This document shows positions 59,501 through 64,000 of a stretch of 64,000 nucleotides of DNA, in pieces. Source of the stretch: Affinibrenneria salicis (GTDB taxonomy: Bacteria; Pseudomonadota; Gammaproteobacteria; Enterobacterales; Enterobacteriaceae); contig NZ_VYKJ01000001.1 in assembly GCF_008710095.1 (NCBI RefSeq), positions 620,001 through 684,000 of the forward strand, in the 5' to 3' direction. The translations under genes were made by a program, and so were the position numbers. Position 1 is the stretch's first letter. Every line of letters begins with the position of its first letter. The notes under the pieces were generated by a model. It had not been told where the DNA came from, made no database searches, and saw only the letters and a list, made by a program, of their open reading frames with translations.

Positions 59501-59557
59501 CGCGGCTAATGAGAGGCTTTAACGGCAGGGGCCGGGTAAAGGTTGTCATTAGTCGCG
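59501..59557 (+). promoter_or_regulatory. pnp leader RNase III hairpin
   Basis: The arms CGCGGCTAATGAGAGGCTTTAAC and GGTAAAGGTTGTCATTAGTCGCG pair with a small internal mismatch (GAGG opposite GTTG), about 80 bases before pnp. This is the double-stranded leader cut by RNase III through which PNPase represses its own mRNA in E. coli. Confidence 0.8.
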
Positions 59558-59634
59558 AGGATGTGATGACAGGATCGGTTGTTCACAGGCGCGCGAGCTG
59601 TTGTGCCGCCGCGCCCTAAATAAAGGATATTATC

Positions 59635-61758
59635 TTGCTCAATCCGATCGTTCGTAAATTTCAATATGGTCAGCATACCGTCACGATTGAGACCGGTATG
59701 ATGGCCCGCCAGGCCACCGCCGCTGTGATGGTGAGCATGGATGACACCGCCGTTTTCGTTACCGTTGTGGGCGCGAAGAAAGCGAAGCCGGGTCAGGACT
59801 TCTTCCCGTTAACCGTTAACTACCAGGAACGCACCTACGCTGCGGGCCGTATCCCCGGCGGCTTCTTCCGCCGTGAAGGTCGTCCGAGCGAGGGCGAAAC
59901 CCTGATTTGCCGTCTGATCGACCGCCCGGTTCGTCCGCTGTTCCCGAAAGGTTTCGTCAACGAAGTGCAGGTCATCGCCACCGTGGTATCGGTTAACCCG
60001 CAGGTTAACCCGGATATCGTCGCGCTGATCGGCGCATCCGCCGCGCTGAGCCTGTCCGGCATTCCGTTCAACGGCCCGATTGGCGCCGCGCGCGTGGGCT
60101 ATATCAACGATCAGTATGTACTGAACCCGACTACCGATGAGCTGAAAGAAAGCCGTCTGGATCTGGTCGTGGCCGGTACCTCCGCCGCCGTGCTGATGGT
60201 GGAGTCCGAAGCCGATCTGCTGTCCGAAGATCAAATGCTGGGAGCCGTGGTGTTTGGCCACGAGCAGCAGCAGGTGGTGATTGAAAACATTAACTCGCTG
60301 GTGGCCGAAGCCGGTAAACCGAAGTGGGAATGGCAGGCGCAGGAAGTCAACGCCCCCTTACTGCAGCGCGTTAAAGATCTGTCCGAAGCGCGCCTGGGAG
60401 ATGCCTACCGCATTACGGAAAAGCAGGAACGTTACGCTCAGGTTGATGCGATTAAAGCCGACGTCGAAGCCGCGCTGCTGGCCGAAGACGAAACGCTGGA
60501 CGCCGGTGAAATTCAGGACATTCTCGGCGGCATTGAGAAAAACGTCGTTCGTAGCCGCGTGCTGCGCGGTGAGCCGCGTATCGACGGTCGCGAAAAAGAC
60601 ATGATTCGTGGTCTGGACGTGCGCACCGGCGTTCTGCCGCGTACTCACGGCTCCGCTTTGTTCACCCGCGGTGAAACTCAGGCGCTGGTTACCGCCACGC
60701 TGGGCACCGAACGCGATGCGCAGACCATCGACGAACTGACCGGCGAACGCACCGATCGCTTCCTGTTGCACTACAACTTCCCTCCGTACTCCGTAGGCGA
60801 AACCGGTATGGTCGGCTCGCCGAAGCGTCGTGAGATCGGCCACGGCCGTCTGGCGAAACGCGGCGTGCTGGCGGTTATGCCGAAGGCGAACGAATTCCCG
60901 TACACCGTGCGCGTCGTGTCCGAAATCACCGAGTCTAACGGCTCTTCTTCCATGGCTTCCGTGTGCGGCGCTTCGCTGGCGCTGATGGATGCCGGCGTAC
61001 CGATTAAGGCTGCCGTAGCCGGTATCGCCATGGGTCTGGTGAAAGAGGGCGATAACTTCGTCGTACTATCAGATATTCTGGGCGATGAAGATCACCTGGG
61101 CGATATGGACTTTAAAGTAGCCGGTAGCCGCGAAGGCGTTACCGCGCTGCAGATGGATATCAAGATTGAAGGCATCACGCGTGAAATCATGCAGGTGGCG
61201 CTGAATCAGGCCAAAGGTGCGCGACTGCACATTCTGGGCGTGATGGAACAGGCGATCAGCACGCCGCGTGGCGATATCTCCGAATTCGCGCCGCGTATTC
61301 ACACCATCAAGATCAGCACCGATAAGATCAAAGACGTCATCGGTAAAGGCGGCTCGGTTATTCGCGCGCTGACTGAAGAAACCGGTACGACCATTGAGAT
61401 TGAAGATGATGGTACGGTGAAAATCGCCTCGACCGACGGTGAGAAAGCGAAACACGCGATCCGCCGCATCGAAGAGATCACCGCGGAAATCGAAGTGGGA
61501 CGTATCTATCAGGGTAAAGTGACCCGCATCGTCGATTTCGGCGCCTTCGTGGCGATCGGCGGGGGTAAAGAAGGTCTGGTGCATATTTCTCAAATCGCCG
61601 ACAAGCGCGTTGAGAAAGTGACAGACTATCTGGCAATGGGCCAGGAAGTACCGGTTAAGGTTCTGGAAGTTGACCGCCAGGGCCGGGTCCGTTTAAGTAT
61701 CAAAGAAGCGAATGCTCAGCCTTCCGATATTGCAGCCGTAGCACCGGAAGCAGAATAA
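59635..61758 (+). CDS. pnp: Polyribonucleotide nucleotidyltransferase (PNPase)
   Basis: This 707-residue 3'-5' phosphorolytic RNase (E. coli 711) starts at TTG 59635 ([16 protein letters not shown]), the start used in E. coli, with AAAGGA upstream. Two RNase PH domains carry [20 protein letters not shown] and [25 protein letters not shown] ([20 protein letters not shown], about 562) and S1 (about 620-690) follow. Its leader carries the RNase III autoregulation hairpin. Confidence 0.98.
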   Translation: MLNPIVRKFQYGQHTVTIETGMMARQATAAVMVSMDDTAVFVTVVGAKKAKPGQDFFPLTVNYQERTYAAGRIPGGFFRREGRPSEGETLICRLIDRPVRPLFPKGFVNEVQVIATVVSVNPQVNPDIVALIGASAALSLSGIPFNGPIGAARVGYINDQYVLNPTTDELKESRLDLVVAGTSAAVLMVESEADLLSEDQMLGAVVFGHEQQQVVIENINSLVAEAGKPKWEWQAQEVNAPLLQRVKDLSEARLGDAYRITEKQERYAQVDAIKADVEAALLAEDETLDAGEIQDILGGIEKNVVRSRVLRGEPRIDGREKDMIRGLDVRTGVLPRTHGSALFTRGETQALVTATLGTERDAQTIDELTGERTDRFLLHYNFPPYSVGETGMVGSPKRREIGHGRLAKRGVLAVMPKANEFPYTVRVVSEITESNGSSSMASVCGASLALMDAGVPIKAAVAGIAMGLVKEGDNFVVLSDILGDEDHLGDMDFKVAGSREGVTALQMDIKIEGITREIMQVALNQAKGARLHILGVMEQAISTPRGDISEFAPRIHTIKISTDKIKDVIGKGGSVIRALTEETGTTIEIEDDGTVKIASTDGEKAKHAIRRIEEITAEIEVGRIYQGKVTRIVDFGAFVAIGGGKEGLVHISQIADKRVEKVTDYLAMGQEVPVKVLEVDRQGRVRLSIKEANAQPSDIAAVAPEAE

Positions 61759-61778
61759 CTGCTAACAACAGTCCTGCA

Positions 61779-61801
61779 GCTCCCCGCGCGACGGGGGGCT
61801 G
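61779..61801 (+). terminator. Hairpin after pnp
   Basis: AGCTCCCCG/CGGGGGGCT with a 5-base loop lies 20 bases after the pnp stop and lacks a T-run, so nlpI may be reached by read-through. Confidence 0.4.
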
Positions 61802-61885
61802 TTCGTATCGTATAGGTGGGACACCTTTACGTTTGAGCAGTCGGGGACAGGATGTTCATCCAATGTTTGTCTTCGGGAGTGGGAA

Positions 61886-62770
61886 ATGAGGCCTTTCTTG
61901 CGCTGGTGTTACGTTGCGACAGCACTTATGCTGGCAGGATGCAGCAACACTGATTGGCGTAAAGACGCAGTTCTGGCAGTTCCATTACAGCCTGCATTAC
62001 AACAGGAAGTGATTCTGGCGCGTATGGAGCAGATTCTTGCGAGTCGGGCTTTAACCGATGATGAACGAGCACAGCTATTATATGAGCGCGGAGTGCTGTA
62101 TGATAGTCTGGGTCTGAGGGCGCTGGCGCGAAATGATTTTTCACAAGCGTTGGCTATCAGGCCTGATATTCCAGAAGTTTTTAACTATCTGGGGATATAT
62201 TTAACGCAGGCAGGCAATTTTGATGCTGCCTATGAAGCGTTTGATTCTGTACTAGAGCTTGATCCAACTTACAATTACGCGCGTTTAAACCGGGGCATCG
62301 CCTTGTACTATGGCGGTCGCTATCTGTTAGCGCAGGATGATCTGCTGGCGTTTTATCGAGACGATCCAAACGATCCTTTCCGTTCGTTGTGGCTGTTCCT
62401 GGCGGAGCGAGAAATCAATCCACAGGATGCCGAAGTCGCGTTGAGAAAACGCTATGACGAAGCGAAAAGGGGACCGTGGGGATGGAATATAGTCGAATTC
62501 TACCTGGGCGATATCAGCGAAAGAACGCTGATGCAGCGTCTGCAGGAAGAAGCAACGGATAACACTTCGCTCGCTGAGCATCTCAGTGAAACTGACTTCT
62601 ATTTAGGTAAGCACTACCTAAGTCTGGGGGACAAGAACACCGCTTCGGCGCTGTTCAAGCTGACGGTTGCTAACAATGTTCATAATTTTGTTGAGCACCG
62701 CTATGCATTGTTGGAACTGGCGCTATTGGGCCAGGAGCAAGACGACCTATCAGGATCGGACCAGCAATAG
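61886..62770 (+). CDS. nlpI: TPR lipoprotein NlpI
   Basis: This 294-residue outer-membrane lipoprotein has the lipobox LAGC (Cys at residue 19). TPR repeats cover about 60-165 ([69 protein letters not shown]). It is the adaptor of the protease Prc for MepS turnover. It lies between pnp and deaD, as in E. coli. Confidence 0.97.
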   Translation: MRPFLRWCYVATALMLAGCSNTDWRKDAVLAVPLQPALQQEVILARMEQILASRALTDDERAQLLYERGVLYDSLGLRALARNDFSQALAIRPDIPEVFNYLGIYLTQAGNFDAAYEAFDSVLELDPTYNYARLNRGIALYYGGRYLLAQDDLLAFYRDDPNDPFRSLWLFLAEREINPQDAEVALRKRYDEAKRGPWGWNIVEFYLGDISERTLMQRLQEEATDNTSLAEHLSETDFYLGKHYLSLGDKNTASALFKLTVANNVHNFVEHRYALLELALLGQEQDDLSGSDQQ

Positions 62771-62806
62771 CTGACGAACATTTTCAGCCTGAATAACTTT
62801 TTTTCA

Positions 62807-62832
62807 TCACCTTTGCGGGTGAGGGCTTTTTT
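62807..62832 (+). terminator. nlpI terminator / deaD leader hairpin
   Basis: A short TCACC/GGTGA stem followed by a T6 run (62827-62832) lies 36 bases after the nlpI stop. The stem is short, and deaD in E. coli has a long cold-shock leader here. Confidence 0.45.
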
Positions 62833-62943
62833 GTTCGCTTTTTAATCCAATTTGAGCCGGTTCACACTTTTCAATGAAAATGACTGAAAATTTTCTCGAC
62901 GAGTTATGTAGACTGGCCGCCATCTCTTATGAGGCACGTGTAC

Positions 62944-64000
62944 ATGACTACTGAGTTTGAAACCTCTTTTGCTGATTTGGGGCTGAGTGCTCCGATTATT
63001 AATGCCCTGACCGATCTGGGCTACGAAAAACCATCGCCGATTCAGGCGGAATGTATTCCTCACCTGCTGAACGGGCGTGATGTGCTGGGTATGGCGCAGA
63101 CCGGCAGCGGTAAAACGGCTGCCTTTGCGGTACCGTTACTGAACAATTTAAAACCTGAAATTAAAGCGCCGCAGGTGCTGGTGCTGGCGCCGACCCGTGA
63201 ACTGGCGGTTCAGGTTGCTGAAGCTTGTACTGATTTTGCTAAACATATGCACGGCACTAACGTTGTGGCGCTGTATGGCGGTCAACGTTATGACGTACAG
63301 CTGCGCGCTCTGCGTCAGGGCGCTCAGATCGTAGTGGGTACGCCGGGTCGTCTGTTGGATCACCTGAAGCGCGGTACGCTGGATCTGTCTAACCTGAGCG
63401 GTCTGGTTCTGGATGAAGCCGACGAAATGCTGCGTATGGGCTTTATTGATGATGTGGAAAACATCATGGCGCAGATCCCGGCTGAACATCAGACGGCGCT
63501 GTTCTCCGCCACCATGCCGGAAGCGATTCGCCGCATTACGCGCCGTTTCATGAAAGATCCGCAGGAAGTGCGTATTCAGTCCAGCGTGACTACCCGCCCG
63601 GATATCAGCCAGAGCTACTGGACGGTGTTCGGCATGCGTAAAAACGAAGCGCTGGTGCGTTTCCTGGAAGCGGAAGATTTTGACGCCGCGATTATTTTCG
63701 TACGCACCAAAAACGCTACGCTGGAAGTGGCCGAAGCGCTGGAACGCAGCGGCTACAACAGCGCCGCGCTGAACGGCGATATGAACCAGGCGCTGCGTGA
63801 ACAAACGCTGGAACGTCTGAAAGACGGCCGTCTGGATATTCTGATTGCAACCGACGTGGCCGCTCGTGGTCTGGACGTTGAGCGTATCAGCCTGGTGGTG
63901 AACTACGATATTCCGATGGACTCCGAGTCTTACGTGCACCGTATTGGCCGTACCGGCCGTGCCGGTCGCGCCGGCCGCGCGCTGCTGTTCGTGGAAAACC
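62944..64000 (+). CDS. deaD: ATP-dependent RNA helicase DeaD (cut by window end)
   Basis: The first 352 codons of the cold-shock DEAD-box helicase are present. The start is the ATG at 62944 ([18 protein letters not shown]). Q motif, AQTGSGKT (49-56), [20 protein letters not shown] (about 156), SAT (about 187) and [11 protein letters not shown] (about 333) are intact. The C-terminal RNA-binding extension lies beyond the window. Confidence 0.97.
   Translation, partial: MTTEFETSFADLGLSAPIINALTDLGYEKPSPIQAECIPHLLNGRDVLGMAQTGSGKTAAFAVPLLNNLKPEIKAPQVLVLAPTRELAVQVAEACTDFAKHMHGTNVVALYGGQRYDVQLRALRQGAQIVVGTPGRLLDHLKRGTLDLSNLSGLVLDEADEMLRMGFIDDVENIMAQIPAEHQTALFSATMPEAIRRITRRFMKDPQEVRIQSSVTTRPDISQSYWTVFGMRKNEALVRFLEAEDFDAAIIFVRTKNATLEVAEALERSGYNSAALNGDMNQALREQTLERLKDGRLDILIATDVAARGLDVERISLVVNYDIPMDSESYVHRIGRTGRAGRAGRALLFVEN

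Overview
The window comes from the chromosome of an enterobacterium (Enterobacterales). The housekeeping proteins (RpoD, DnaG, NusA, InfB, Pnp, FtsH, IspB, DacB) match E. coli proteins almost residue for residue in length and motifs. The order obgE/dacB/greA/yhbY/rlmE/ftsH/folP/glmM/secG/leuU/metY/rimP/nusA/infB/rbfA/truB/rpsO/pnp/nlpI/deaD is the classical enterobacterial one. High G+C, an allantoin (hpx) cassette and palindromic intergenic repeats point to the Pectobacteriaceae (Brenneria, Dickeya or Pectobacterium type). That placement is inference.

Left third, accessory (1 to about 25 kb). The end of a fucose operon (fucI partial, fucK, fucU) faces a leftward stress-signalling locus at 2.3-9.7 kb. 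That locus has TerY-type vWA protein, TerX/TerD, second TerY, terminator, TerY3-type vWA/zinc-ribbon protein, PP2C phosphatase, protein kinase, and a secreted protein with an Ala-Ser microsatellite. This is the TerY-P (vWA, phosphatase, kinase) arrangement, without terZABCDEF in the window. A SMI1/KNR4 protein, a DUF3828-like secreted protein and a LysR/ilvD-paralogue pair follow. Next is a six-gene leftward operon (14.5-20.1 kb): AhpD-like protein, MalY-type PLP lyase, Asp/Glu racemase family protein, and a three-subunit FAD/2Fe-2S amino-acid or opine dehydrogenase. It is flanked by a GntR regulator and a solitary peptide-type ABC binding protein. Two near-identical AT-rich motifs with a covarying palindromic core link the operon and the binding-protein gene as a probable regulon. 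A decayed IS256-family fragment and AT-rich debris lie between the binding-protein gene and tRNA-Ile2 (CAU).

Middle (25-45 kb). Mug, the macromolecular synthesis operon (rpsU-dnaG-rpoD), tsaD, argR with paired ARG boxes, and mdh come first. They are followed by an AT-rich pocket with a Ner-like gene (sfsB) and a divergent Mu-type HTH gene, which together resemble a Mu c/ner switch. Then come ispB, rplU-rpmA, an EamA transporter and obgE. Between obgE and dacB lies an insertion: three 156-bp tandem repeats and the allantoin cassette hpxB-hpxA-hpxS with divergent hpxC. GTATAC-centred palindromes between hpxS and hpxC, and inside hpxA and hpxC, are likely HpxS operators.

Right third, core (45-64 kb). 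Transcription elongation and RNA biology genes (greA, yhbY, rlmE), ftsH, folP, glmM and secG lead into two tRNA genes and the rimP-nusA-infB-rbfA-truB-rpsO-pnp operon, then nlpI and a deaD gene cut by the window end. Two copies of a palindromic dispersed repeat sit upstream of obgE and of metY, the latter where E. coli carries argG. Several core genes here use TTG starts (ftsH, rimP, pnp).
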